DNA of 64,000 nt from Cryptomeria japonica (lineage: Eukaryota > Streptophyta > Pinopsida > Cupressales > Cupressaceae), in NCBI RefSeq assembly GCF_030272615.1, contig NC_081409.1:203485949-203549948 (forward strand). The letters are read 5' to 3'. The notes beneath the pieces were generated by a model. It was given only the letters and a program-made list of their open reading frames with translations, ran no database searches and was not told the origin of the DNA. The stretch's first letter is position 1; each line of letters begins with the position of its first letter. Made by a program: the position numbers and the translations under genes. Shown here piece after piece: positions 34,045 through 46,153 of this stretch.

Positions 34045-37000
34045 TGTAATGCCCGCAAAGAAACCCTAGAGAATTAAGCCAACCAACAACCTATCTAAAC
34101 ATCATAGAGATATTTTTAAAAAAAGAGATAAGTAACAATACATTTAACTTAAAGGACCACATCATCTTAAGTGTATAAGCTGAAATCAAAGATACAACAT
34201 CACATTATTCTTTAAGAAATAGCATACAACTAAACTTACATTCCCTAAGGTTCTTAACGTCATTACTAATAAAGAATCAACTAAAAGATACATGAATTAT
34301 TTCCTACTTAAACTATTACCCACAACATAGAAAAGTTACCATCTAAACTATAGAATTATAATCATGAGATATAACTTATCTAACATTAATAAGCTACTAC
34401 ATTCATTTTATTTCACCAATATCCAATTATTCTTAAGCTACTGAAAACATTCAACATGATAGAATCTATACATTTTTGTAATATAGCCAACACCAATTCT
34501 ACATATAATGAACATATAAAATCATCATTAAATTACATAATACCTTTCACACATGGAATACATTACCGATACAAGTCAATCATTACAAATATAATGTCAT
34601 GATACAATTATCACATGAATGATATACAAATACAAGTGCTTAGATAATCTTTACATATAACAAAGAGTACATTCACATCATAAATCCATAGCACTGGAAT
34701 TGAAGAGAAGTAGTAACATCCATCATGCGCATGGACATCCAACAAGAAAAATCTCCATGGAAGAACGAATCAAACCACCTGACCAAGTGGAACAAAAAAG
34801 GTCCACCACCCATGCTCCGCAGAATGACATAAGGCCCCACACACACACTTGACCTAGGCTGACACCTAAACATACAAAGGAATACAAATATACACAAGAA
34901 ATAGACACATATAGAGCCAAAACACAACAAGGCATAGGCTCAATCACTAAATACAAACTCACCAGAAGCTTCTGCACAAAATAGAGGTTAAGGTCCTAGA
35001 AAACACATAGGGAAGAGTGTAATCTCATTCCATTGACATAGGTTTTCTTAGCAATTCGACCCTCTCCAAACTCCAAACCCGATGCCCATTTGATGCACAT
35101 GCAGAACCAACAATCCTTCCATAAGGCAAGGAAGTCAATCTGTCATACATGCCTTCCTAATCTCATTGTGAGCCTAAATGAGTACTATGGATCATAAGAT
35201 CCAATCCTCTTGTCTATACGAGCACACGAGGTATGTCTAGGGCACTGAAAATTATCTTATTAATGTGTGTAAAACCCAACCCAAAAATTATATTAATGTT
35301 ATCACTTGATTAATCAACTCTCAATGAGATTTCCTAGTAGCCACTTGCAAGCCCCGATACCCACTTGAGAGCCATTCCTCCTAATATGCTCCTAAAACCT
35401 AGGGTACAATAAAAGAACCACCACAAAATATCATAACATCCATGGATTGCATAATGAATCATCACAATTATGTCTTATAAACAAGGGCCTCATAATTTCA
35501 CATGAAACTTTATACATTGGATCCATATCAAAATCTGATCCTCATTGTCAAATCTGATCATAATACTTTTTCCATTGAATAGATCTCATGCAACATCAAA
35601 TTGTCCAACCAATATACCAAGAGATCAAACGCATAGAAAGGAAGGAAATATCACATTAAATCCTCATAATAAATTAAATTAGCCACTGGATAAATTGGTA
35701 CAACAAATCAAAAACTCCAAAACAAGCCTCTGGTTGACCCAAATCAACACAAACTTAAAAAATTAACCAAAAACATAGAAACAGTGAAATAGCACTTTTG
35801 CAAATTGTTTTGGCATATTCACAATTTAAAATTCTTTTGGCACACATGAAACACAGATTGGCACTTTTACAACACAGAGTAGGGCTTATAAAATACAAAA
35901 TGACACATTCTTAACTTAGAACAATGCATAAGAGACACAGATTAGCACCTATGTTAATTACTCTGGTGCATTTGACCTCTATTTTGGTGCATATAAAATA
36001 GTGACCAAAATACGACACAAAAATAAATAAAAATTCATTGACTAAGTTTGGGAAAACCTCCAGACCTAAAAACCATCTTGAATCTAATAAAGAGAAGGGT
36101 TTTTTCACCCATAAACATAGCTTGATAATCGAAAAGCGAAATCACAACTCACTAAATCTCAAACAACAATTACAACCTCTACAAGAAGTGAAACCCAAAA
36201 CTCCATACACTCATATAACATAATATAAATTGAAAACACGGAGTTTTTCCAGAACAATCAAAGCCTTGAAAACACCGATTAAGACAATCTTTATCCATTT
36301 GAAGCACTACACACAAATAACAGGTAATAAAAAATACCAAGGTAAAGACTTAGATTCATTCCAAAATTTCAAATCCCACATGTTGATGATTAACAAGCAT
36401 TCTTTCTTTCAAAAACAAGATGCATAAAAGAAACAAAGATATATCAGATCACCAACCTGGAAGGAAGAAGTAGACAAAAGATTTGCAAAGGAAGGTGATC
36501 TTGCACGATCAATCAATCCACAAAAATGAACAATCTTCTCCACACATGCACAACAACCATGAAAGATTCGAGAATAATTCACAATCACCCCAAGCATGCA
36601 CATGAATCTTCTTTAAAAAATGGCCAAGATCAAAGCTTCCTTCTTTGTAAACCCAAAATACAAAAATCTCCAAAATTTCTACAACATTTCCTTTTTCCAA
36701 CAATTGCACCATCATAAAAACCTCTTCTAAAAATCTTCTAAAAATCCCTTCAAAAATACATGTCAAATAAACCTAAAATATAGTTTCCTTTTCAACACGA
36801 AACTCTATTAGCAATTTCCTATGCAACCACCAAAAGTTGCTCCACCTCAAAACTCGAGAAGAAATGAAATTAAATAATAATAACCAAATTCAACTCCAAA
36901 TAACCAATTAAATTAAAATAAATAAATAAGCGAATAATAAATTAGTGAATAATTAGATGCACAAATACACATAGATGCTCAACTAATATAATTCCACAAA

Positions 37001-38058
37001 ATAATCACTAATTGATTATAAACTCACAATAATTATATTATATTTACATATATCCATACCTACCATCATTTATTAATTTACACAAATGAGTTACATATAA
37101 TACTTAATTAATTAATTACCACAACTCTAAATAACCAATAAAACAAACAATTAAATTCACACACACACATATGCACACGCACACACATAATCATAAATGT
37201 TCAAATAATATAATTTAAACTCAATTACCAATAATATCTTCCACATACGTATAAAATATAATAAATAAATAATTTTCCACGCATAATTATAAATGGTAAA
37301 TATTATAATCCACAAAATAATACTAATACAATAATATGGGACTTATAATATTTCCACATGAATAATTAAATACTCACACATGGGGCTATACATGATAATA
37401 TATTAATTAATCACCACAATCATGAAACTAAAACCACATAGAACCCCACTAGACAACAAGGCTTAAACACTAACACTGACGAGATATTGACTAGGTTTAG
37501 AATGTGGTAAGGCCTTATGTCACCTCCGATCAACTACCATTGGGATTAAAGAAACACTTAGACCTGTGAGACCATGTGAAGTCGATGCCTAGTACTTGCA
37601 TCCTACATAACACCAAACATCTATACCCAACATATATAAAAATATAAGATACACAAGCAGGTGAAATAGAATCACAACATCACACCCTGCTCATATATGA
37701 GTGATGTGACATCGTCCCTTTCACATCCACAACAGTAAGACATCATAACATAATAAATTACATCAACATCATTTACATCTAATGTAGACACCAAATTAGG
37801 GTTAGCACAAGAAAAATCACCATAAGCAATAAGCATGAACTGCATTTCCTAAATAGTGAATAATCACGAATCTGATCATAAACTTAACTTCAACAATTAT
37901 TCTAGAACATAGAATCAACGTCATCATAATAATCATAATGAATTCACTAATATCAATATAAAGAATGAAACAAAAAGCAATGAGTATCAAGAACACAACA
38001 AGTCCATAATCATCTAACATAACCCTTCATAGAGAATAAATAAGGGAAGAGCACTACA
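34045..38058 (-). repeat. 5' LTR of the LARD-like element
   Basis: This 4,014-bp copy of 1330-5322 starts tgtaatgcccg on the plus strand and ends gcactaca, followed by the TSD taacc (38059-38063). Open frames in it correspond to the same AT-rich stretches in the other LTR and are not conserved as proteins. A short CA-rich microsatellite lies at about 37157-37190. Confidence 0.9.
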
Positions 38059-38063
38059 TAACC

Positions 38064-38550
38064 ATATCTAGACTAGATAATGCATTACCTCTAAATTTAT
38101 ACATCATCCTCATGTGCATCATTAGAAAGTAACAAGAAGAATATTAAGATAAGATAGAATTAATTATGAAGTTTACTATTTTTTATCATAAATATAAATT
38201 TATTTGGTTATTTTAGTGTTGATTATGTTGGCAATTTTATTGATATAAGATATAACTCAAGTTGTGTCTTCAAATATGATGTAGGTGCTATGATAATTAA
38301 AAATAAACCTACAGTGGCTAAATAAATTATTGGATGAGTTTCATATGGGTGCCAATGATAGCACCACTTTATTATTTGATAGTTGAATTTATATTGCTCT
38401 TGGCAAAATTCACTTTTGCATCAAAGACCAAAGTACATGAAGTCCATGCGCATTTCATTAAAGAATTTTTTTTGAATGGTGAAATCAATCTTCAATTTTG
38501 TAAATTATGCATTGTTGCATCTCTCCTATATAATTCTCTTATAATTTAAA
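38064..38550 (+). pseudogene. Ty1/copia pol relic, RT end and RNase H
   Basis: This continues the Copia relic broken at 1329. Around 38095-38160 the translation HPHVHH*KVTRRILR*DRINYEVYY matches the Copia NPGKEHWEAVKRILRYLKGT segment. At 38215-38325, DYVGN...SSCVFKYDVGAMIIKNKPTVAK matches DYAGD...STSGYVF...SWKSKLQPTVALS. At 38420-38500, TKVHEVHAHFIKEFFLNG matches the RNase H motif TKHIEVHYHFIREK. Stops and frameshifts are frequent. The fit on both sides shows the LARD-like element inserted into this Copia copy. Confidence 0.78.
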
Positions 38551-41500
38551 AAGCACTATAGGCATATAAGACCTAATTTGACACAAGACCTAAAGGCATA
38601 TGTACGACCTATGAGAATCATATATGAAATCTTTATATTGCAATATATTTTATTCTTTTAATATATTTTATAACAAGTGGTTGGCCATGTAGTACAAAAT
38701 GGACAATCTTCATCTTGGCATATATTTTATTCTTTTGATATGCCAGTGAAAGAAATATAATTTTTTAAAAATTAACAAGATGTATCTTATGAGGAATACA
38801 AACATTAAGGGAAATGTTCTTATGAGGAATACAAACAGATTTATAATTTCCCAATAACATTAGTAAGACTCTCTTTGATGCAAGGTTTAGTCTTTTATTT
38901 ATGTTTATGACATATAGGTACATAAGGAATTGATTATTTAATTGATAGTTTAAGTATTATATTACTTTATCAATTAAATATCATTTACTCTTTGACTTAT
39001 TTTAAATGATTTTATTAATCAAACTAATGTAAAAGTATAACCACCAAATTATTAATCTCTGCCTTTGTTTTCATTGTACCTTTTTCCCAATTAATTTGCA
39101 TTGGAAGTTGTGTCATGAATGATAAAAATTGAATATACTATAGTTTACAATCTTTTTATTTTTTATTATATTTATTTAATTCTATTTTCCTTTTTTTACT
39201 GGAAGTCTCTATTTTTGCTAGTAGTTTTTTAAATTTTTGATTTGAAAATAAAGCCAATTTATTTTGGCCAATTACACAGATGGAATTAATTTTTTATATT
39301 TTTTTAATGTTTGAGTTCACCATGGTTGATTGCAATAAAAAATAGGGTGAAAGAACGATCGTCCACGCAAATGCATTCATTAGATAGTAAAAATACTTAT
39401 AACTTTTTAAATTTAAATTTTTTTAAATTATTTTTTATAATATATCTTTAAATAATAAATATAATATATAAATAGTTAATAATTGTATATTTTGAATTTA
39501 AAGAAATATATATTTTTAATTTTTAATTATTATTATATTATAATATATAAATAATAATTTATTTGTTTAATTTTTTATTTTATTTTAATAATTATTATAT
39601 AAATATAATTGTTTCAATATAAATATATTTTAAATTATTTAGTAATTTTATAAATTTATTAATATTTATATTTTGATATATTTGAATTTTACATTTTATT
39701 TTTTATTTTAATCTTAATTTGGATTTGAAATTAATTTTAATTATTTATCTTTTTCAAGAAATTACAAAAAATAATTAAATATTTTTATAATTAATTTAAT
39801 TTATATTTATGTCTTATTAAAAATTTAACTATAATCTAAATTTTTATTTAGATTAAAATTACATCATTAATATTTTTATTTTAATAAATTAAAAAATAGT
39901 TTTATTTCTTCTTAAATTATTTATTAAATTAATAAGTTAATTTCTTATATGGTCATGGAGGTGGTGATCATAGGGATGGCATACAAATTGAGTAGGGAGG
40001 ATGTAGGATTTCAATTACAATTATTTAGAGTTACTTTTAAGCACATATTTATTTAATTAGGCAATCTTAAGAGAAATGACAACGTTTCCATCTATAATAT
40101 AAAATCTCAAGATGACTTCAAGGTGTGAAAACTAAGGATGGAGTAGTTATATTAAATATGAATTTGAGTCAAGGTTAATTTTTTTTTATTCTTATTTTTC
40201 TATGGAAGAGTACCCAATAGTCATACATCCTAAGTTTGCATCCCTCAAGCTCTTAAATGCTAAGTCAATCTTTTGCAAAAAATTAGTATGCCTATGAAAG
40301 TAATTCAATACCTTACAACTATTGTTTGAGGTTCTAGGCATCAATAATGTAGGTACATCGATTAAGCCTTTGTGATCTTTATTTAAAAAAACTCAAAAAT
40401 GTTACAAAAACATGTACATCAAGGCATACATTACTGATAATCTAAAACGTGTTACCATAAGATTAGTCATTTCATTCCAACAATCCAAGAATAACAAATC
40501 ACCCTCCTTATCTCTATCTCTGTATCTCTCTCTCACTCATAGCCACACACACTCTCCTAACTTCTCTTCTCTCTATATTACCCTTTATCTATATATATCC
40601 CGCTCCCTCTCCCTCTCTGCACATTGAGTTACCTCTCTCCCTCTTCTTCTCTCTCTTTCTCTCCCCTCTATTTACTCTCTCAGCCCTCTTTTCCTTTTCC
40701 CTTGTATACCTATCAAGTTCTCCCTTCCTCTACCTCCCTCTCTCTATCTCTCCTCATCTATCCCTCTCTTCTCCCTTTCTTTACTCATATATCTATATCT
40801 CTCCCTTTCTCTTTGAGCCATTTATCTCCATATTTCTCTATTTCTCTTTGCATACATCAATATCTCTCCTTCTATCTCCCCTTATTTCTCGTATACTCAT
40901 TTTGAGCATAAGGGTTTTTTCTATCATTATTTAGGTCATGCTGACATGACAATTTTGAAACATATTATCAATTTAAAAATTTCTTTTGACAAATGAAAAA
41001 TGGTGAAAGGTTGTTGATATCTATCAATTTGTGCTTCCTTGTTCTTTGATAGAACCCCATATACTCATTTTGAGCCATCGAGCTACATTAGTATAAGAAA
41101 ACTCATCTAGAGCCTGATATTATTATAGTCCAAATAACTAGGAACTTGAATGTTCAAAGTGTTGAGAATCAAGACTTTCCCATGAATCCACTGTGTACAT
41201 TTTTTACCTCAACTTGTTGTCCATGTGTTTATTGAGATGAGATAGATGAGATAACTGAGTCCCAACGACATGCTTAACAACTTTTTGATTTATGGAGCAA
41301 TGTCAAGGACGTCATTCCCCTCAACAATGATTGCATTAAGAAGTAGCTACACAACCACAAGAATTTTAATGTAATACTATGTTGTCTGTGTTTCAAAAAC
41401 TACAATTTCACATTTTATGCAAACTTATTTGGCTAGCATTCCTAGGTCACATTTTCAATGCAACCACGAGACTTTTAATGCAATACTGTGTTGTCTATGT

Positions 41501-43059
41501 TTCATAAACTGCAATATGCAAACTTATTTGACTAGCATAAGGCAGAGACTATAGCTGTAACACAACTCTTGTGTTTCAAATGGTTCCATCCTATATTCAA
41601 GTATTTTGTGAGACAAATTATATTGTTTAAATATATCATTGGATATATGAATTTGGTATTTCTAAAATTCTAGAAGTATTGAGGTAGTGTGGTGGAAGGG
41701 GGAGAAAGGAGAGCTAGAAAGCTAGGTTTTTGGTTGAAGTTTTTTCAATAAGATTGAATAATATTTTTGTGGAGTTTTTGACCATATGATTTTTTTTGTA
41801 TCAAATATATATGTATATTGTGTAAAATTATCTCCATTTTATGTATTTATAGTTTGTATTCATTATATATAGACAATAATTATCACAACTAAACCTATCA
41901 ATGTTAAAATCTCAATAACTTCATCTTTGAAATGAATTTGTTGCTAATAATAATTCCTTTACTTCCATGTTTTAATTCCTTTGACAATGATCCTCTTCCA
42001 TCACTCCTAACAAAACAACATATATTTAATATTTAATAAATTCCAACCCACATCAAATTTATGACAGTGGCTCTCCTCCATATGAAACAACACGTGATAA
42101 AAAACACAAATTTGCATAATACAATTGTTTTCCAGTAAAATTTTTGTATTTGACATCATTAAGAAGGCAAATTAAGAGGATTGAACCAATGGAAATCGCA
42201 TAAAAATTTGTTGTGATTTGTAGATTTTATGTTTTTGGTTAGATGTTGTTTTGTATGAAGAATAGACAACTCTCAATTTTATAAAAATTCATTGTGATTT
42301 ATAGATTTTGTGCTTTTAATCAAATATTGTTTTGTACAAAGAATAAACAATTCCCAATTTGATGTAGGAGCATCGTGCTAGATTGATCAATAATCTTATC
42401 ACCACATCAGTAGGAGGTTGAACAATTAATGAGTGATGAAAAGAAACATTTACAAAGGGTAATGAAATGGTTAGGAGAAACTAAAATGCTAGATTGGAAA
42501 TGGCCCGATTAGGATGGGCGTTGAAAGGAAGAAGACCAATAGGCGCAGGGAAGGCGATTCATTTGGAATGGAAAAACGTAGAACCCGCAGTATAAGAGGG
42601 GATTCGATAGTCAGTGTGAAGAAGAGTTAGATGGAAAGACCGATGGGTCGACCTTTAGAGTTAGCAGCGGACATAAATAGCAGGGAAGTCGACCAACAAT
42701 TGTATGGCCAATTAGTTTGTTTATAAACATCTATTATTTTATGTAGCCACTTTCATATGCTGAGTAATAATAAAGATAACACTTTTTTGGTGTTCACACA
42801 TTTGCATTGTTGGTTGTTATTGATGATTCCCATTCTCATTGTAATTGGGTGCCAAATACATTGCTGTTATCAATTTCTGTTATTCTCTATTTTGTTCCTG
42901 TCACAAATCTGACAAGAAGTTTGTAGGAGCTGTTTTGTTTTCCCTGAACTTCCTATTATTATTGCCTGCATGTGGAGAAGGTGTTTGGGGTTTAGCCAGA
43001 GCCACTATGTCACAATTTTATCATCTTTTATACACTCTTTTAGATGCTTAGACTACCAA
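38551..43059. other. Non-coding region with AT-rich block, pyrimidine tract and local duplications
   Basis: No gene is visible. 39100-39950 is extremely AT-rich. 40490-40900 is a C/T-rich tract with (TC)n-like runs, and the open frames there are low-complexity Ser/Leu sequence. An imperfect tandem duplication lies at about 41350-41435 and 41460-41540, and another at about 42199-42276 and 42283-42362. 42363-42860 is GC-richer, with a tataag box near 42592 and an aataaag signal near 42770. It could be a solo LTR or promoter-like sequence, but I could not find a target-site duplication. Confidence 0.55.
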
Positions 43060-43166
43060 GTAAACTTTTTAACGTGACCAGTGATGCTGGTGTGACACGT
43101 CCTCCGATACCTTGTAACCTAATGCTTCAACACTGGAAGCTCTCACCAATAAAGCTAGACCCCAAA
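43060..43166 (-). mobile_element. tRNA-like SINE head
   Basis: On the minus strand, TAGCTTTATTGGTGAGAGC (complement of 43139-43157) matches the box A region of tRNAs, commonly TAGCTCAGTTGGTGAGAGC. AAGGTATCGGAGG (complement of 43101-43113) sits at the box B position. It lies just outside the left TSD of the LINE. The 3' end of the SINE is not defined. Confidence 0.5.
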
Positions 43167-43375
43167 CCCTTAGATGTTTATTATTATTATTATTATTTAT
43201 GGTAAGAGCTATCAGTAAGGGGATATCACCCTTGTATTTCATAAAAGAAAATATTAAAGGAGTCTTACTGCCTACTAGTAGGTCCATATACAAAAACTGT
43301 TATCTGCGGTGAGTACAACTACATACCCACCCTATTGAAAGATAGATACATACATGGCTAACTTGTTTATGCATC

Positions 43376-44038
43376 TTACTTATCCCCATTGAGTGTCTGC
43401 ATGATAACCCCAACATATTCTCCGATGTTGATTACATTGGCAGTAGCTCCAGCCGAGAACCACCATGTTTCTGAGTTAGTTACTCTGCGAAAGGGGGCCA
43501 TATTCCCATTCTGCACATCACACCTAAACACTTCCCACGCATTTTCCCCAAATGTTCTCATCATCTCCTTTAACTCTTCCCTCTCTACACATCTGCGCTC
43601 TGCCCAACTTATTTCACAGGCATCTGATTCATTGCTCTCATCATTTTCACTCTCCTCTTCTTCTTCTTCAAAGTTCGATGGTAGAAAGTAGCTCGACTGG
43701 AAATACATTTTGAGAATGCTAATCCATTCATTCATCAGCAGACTTAGGATGGAATCTGCGATGATATTATCGTTGGCTGTCTTGACAAAGCCACTTAGTA
43801 TCTCAACTGCTCTTTCCCTGTACTCAATGATGTCGACCAAGGGCATGAGAATGACTTCATAAACCGTGGCATCACACCAATGGTGATCAAAATTAAGTGT
43901 GATCCCCACGAGCCCTTTTATTGCATCATAAACATATGCCCCAGTGACAAACAAGCTGCGAAGCTGCGCATCCAGTGTTTCTTCACAGTTCATGCACCCA
44001 ATGTTGCCAAAATAAGCCATGGATAAGTCACAGTCCAA
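43376..44038 (-). CDS. 220-codon ORF in the 3' region of the LINE, unknown
   Basis: This open frame runs without interruption, although the LINE ORF2 upstream is full of stops. It begins MDCDLSMAYFGNIGCMNC and ends GVIMQTLNGDK. It has a Glu/Asp/Ser-rich stretch (EEEEEESENDESNESD) near residue 125, two aromatic-rich segments and no clear signal peptide or membrane helix. I recognise no domain. It lies between the RNase H remnant and the LINE 3' end, inside the TSDs, so it moved with the LINE. It may be a 3'-transduced or captured host fragment, a third LINE ORF, or chance. Confidence 0.45.
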   Translation of the reverse strand: MDCDLSMAYFGNIGCMNCEETLDAQLRSLFVTGAYVYDAIKGLVGITLNFDHHWCDATVYEVILMPLVDIIEYRERAVEILSGFVKTANDNIIADSILSLLMNEWISILKMYFQSSYFLPSNFEEEEEESENDESNESDACEISWAERRCVEREELKEMMRTFGENAWEVFRCDVQNGNMAPFRRVTNSETWWFSAGATANVINIGEYVGVIMQTLNGDK

Positions 44039-44389
44039 CTCTTACACTATCCTATTTGCAAAAACCTTCAAGGCGCCTTACTAATCATGCATTTGACTCT
44101 TGTAAAAGGCCAATAAAAGGCTTACAATTCTCTAGAAGATTCTTCCTACCTAATCTATCTAGATCTCGTAGTCTGCAAGAGTCTGCCATTCCGTCACTTC
44201 TGTCTATCCTTTGTAAGTCGGACCACCGTCACTACGTCTTTCGAGGAACTGGCCTGCGTAAGGTGCACAAGTCTTCTACCATCTGTCCTACAATCATAGG
44301 CCTGGTTCCAAGGTCCATCATCCCACTCCGTCGCATTTCCTTATCAATAGGTCTTCTCTGCACAAGTCCGTAATCTCTGAACTTAATGC

Positions 44390-44908
44390 CTTGGGGTCAA
44401 CTGATACTTTTGCAACATGAGAATTGACTCCCAAATTAGCTAATAGGTCTACTACTAGATTTCCCTCCCTGTGTATATGTGATATTTCATACGGCTTAAT
44501 TACTTGTAGTAAGGACTGAATGCGAGGCAGCCATTTAGCTAGTTTCTAATTAAGTAATCTACCGGTAGTCACCCCGTTTATGATTATCTGAGAATCACCT
44601 TCAATCTGTACATTGGTTAAACCTTTCTCTTTGTAGAGTAAAAGCTTGGCCTCAAGGGCTCTTATTTCTGTTTCATTGTTTGTAGCACAGCCAATATTGT
44701 CATACGTACCAAACAACAAATTCCCATCCCCATTACGAACGACTGCTCCGAAGCCAGCCTGTCCCGGATTGCCTCTATAGGCCCCATCAAATTTGAGTTT
44801 TACCCAATTGTTATGAGGCTTCTCCCATCTGACCTCTTTCCTATTGATTCTTATCTTGGGATGATGGAATAAAGCATTTTTGAAGGACCAATTCCTTTCC
44901 ATTTCCAT
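44390..44908 (-). pseudogene. RNase H domain of LINE ORF2
   Basis: The minus-strand sequence WVKLKFDGAYRGNPGQAGFG, CATNNETEIRALEAKLLLY and VQIEGDSQIIINGV matches plant LINE RNase H. The acidic residues are D in FDGAYRG, E in ETEIRALE and D in EGDSQ. A stop after GRLLN (44546) interrupts it. The frame continues to about 44390 with IHREGNLVVDLLANLG, the final RNase H motif. Confidence 0.85.
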
Positions 44909-45144
44909 TTCCCAATCATTGAATTTGAATTTTCTGACTTTTCATGACTTACCACAAATGACTTCCTCTATGCCTGCTTTAAGATTGTCTATGACTACTT
45001 CCACTGGCTTGGTCGATTCTTTGAATATTCATTTATTTCTCTCTTTCCAAATGGACCAAACAATCATTGTTGGGCTAATCAACCATAGTACGCCCCATTT
45101 TGATTGACAGGATTGTGGCCATGCGACAAGGAATTCTTTTAGAG

Positions 45145-46153
45145 TCATGCTCCTAGCTGTAAATAGGCTAACCAATCCCAACACCTGCAAGCAAACCTAC
45201 AATTGAAGAGTAGATGATATACTATTTCTTCCCCAACATTGCATAACACGCACCAGCTTGGCCCTTGTATACCTATGGTTTTTAGCCTATCACCAGTGAG
45301 TATTCTCCCATTCGGCGCAATCCATAGGAATGCCCTTGCCTTGGGCAGCACCCATTTGTTCCAGCACAACTTACTGGGCCAATTCGGATTGAGAGCTTTA
45401 TGCCTTTGGATTTCATAGCCCAACCTCACACTGTACTCCCCTGAATTTTCTGCATACCAGAATAAGTTGTCTTCTTCATCTGATGCTAAAATTGATCTAC
45501 TGCTAAGTAATTCTTCGAGTCTTTTACACATTTGTGAATTACCAATAGTTACCCTTTTCCAAGTCCTCATACCATGATGCTTTGTATTCTCAAAATAGTT
45601 GGCAACTTGCGTGCCTATAGCAGTTTCGATGGTGTTGACCCAATCTTCATCTTCAAAGCATTCTAATAACGGCAGCTCTCCATCCCATGAGTCCCGCTAG
45701 AACTTGGGCCTAATTCCATTGCCAATCTTCCAAGAAATGTGATTCGTTATTATGCCCCTGCTGTTCCAAAGAAAATTCCAAGTGGGAGAGCCCTTATCTA
45801 TGTCTACAATTGTGAAGGTACGCTCAAGATCTTCAGAGTCCAAATACTTTTTCTGAAAGATCCTGCACCATAATTTGTTGGGGCATTTGTACATTTTCCA
45901 AGACAACTTCGCTCCTAGTGCCAAGTTCTGAATACTCATTTTTTCTCAACCCTGCTCCCCCATCCTCTTTCCACATGCACATTGTATCCCAGTTTATCAA
46001 AGGTATCTTCTTATGATCTTTGGCCCCGTCCCAAACAAACTTTTTTAGAAGCCCATCCAATCTTGCTCCAACCGAACTGGACATTTGAAAGCACTGCACG
46101 CTATAAATTGGAACAACTGATAGCACAAATTTTATCATTAGTAGCCGTCCAGC
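45145..46153 (-). pseudogene. LINE ORF2 thumb and zinc-binding RT region
   Basis: This is the C-terminal part of ORF2, broken into three open blocks. The first reads MIKFVLSVVPIYSVQCFQMS and VWDGAKDHKKIPLINWD, the usual plant LINE segment after RT. The last (45145-45570) is the zf-RVT region: WNKWVLPKARAFLWIAPNGRILTGDRL and CVLCNVGEEIVYHLLFNC. Stops and a frameshift separate the blocks. Confidence 0.8.

Larger units (their letters stand above)
1330..38058 (-). mobile_element. LARD-like giant non-autonomous LTR retrotransposon (with nested insertions)
   Basis: This is a complete LTR element on the minus strand. Direct repeats at 1330-5322 and 34045-38058 are its LTRs, both with TG...CA ends. 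The flanking 5-bp TSD is taacc at 1325-1329 and 38059-38063, a perfect match. A tRNA-iMet-type primer-binding site lies 2 nt inside the 5' LTR (34031-34042), and a purine tract abuts the 3' LTR (5323-5336 on the complement). Removing the nested insertion (5360-28845) leaves about 13.2 kb: two 4-kb LTRs plus about 5.2 kb of internal sequence. I see no gag, pol or integrase in that sequence. This fits the LARD class, which depends on a partner's proteins. Confidence 0.9.

Noticed and set aside
1330-38058. Segmental duplication of 4 kb instead of LTRs
   Set aside because: Exact TG/CA ends, primer site, purine tract and perfect 5-bp TSD establish LTRs.
40490-40905. Plus-strand Ser/Leu-rich ORFs
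   Set aside because: Direct translation of a C/T-rich simple-sequence tract.
42363-42860. Solo LTR
   Set aside because: A TATA-like box and polyadenylation-like signal are present, but I found no TG...CA ends with a matching target-site duplication.
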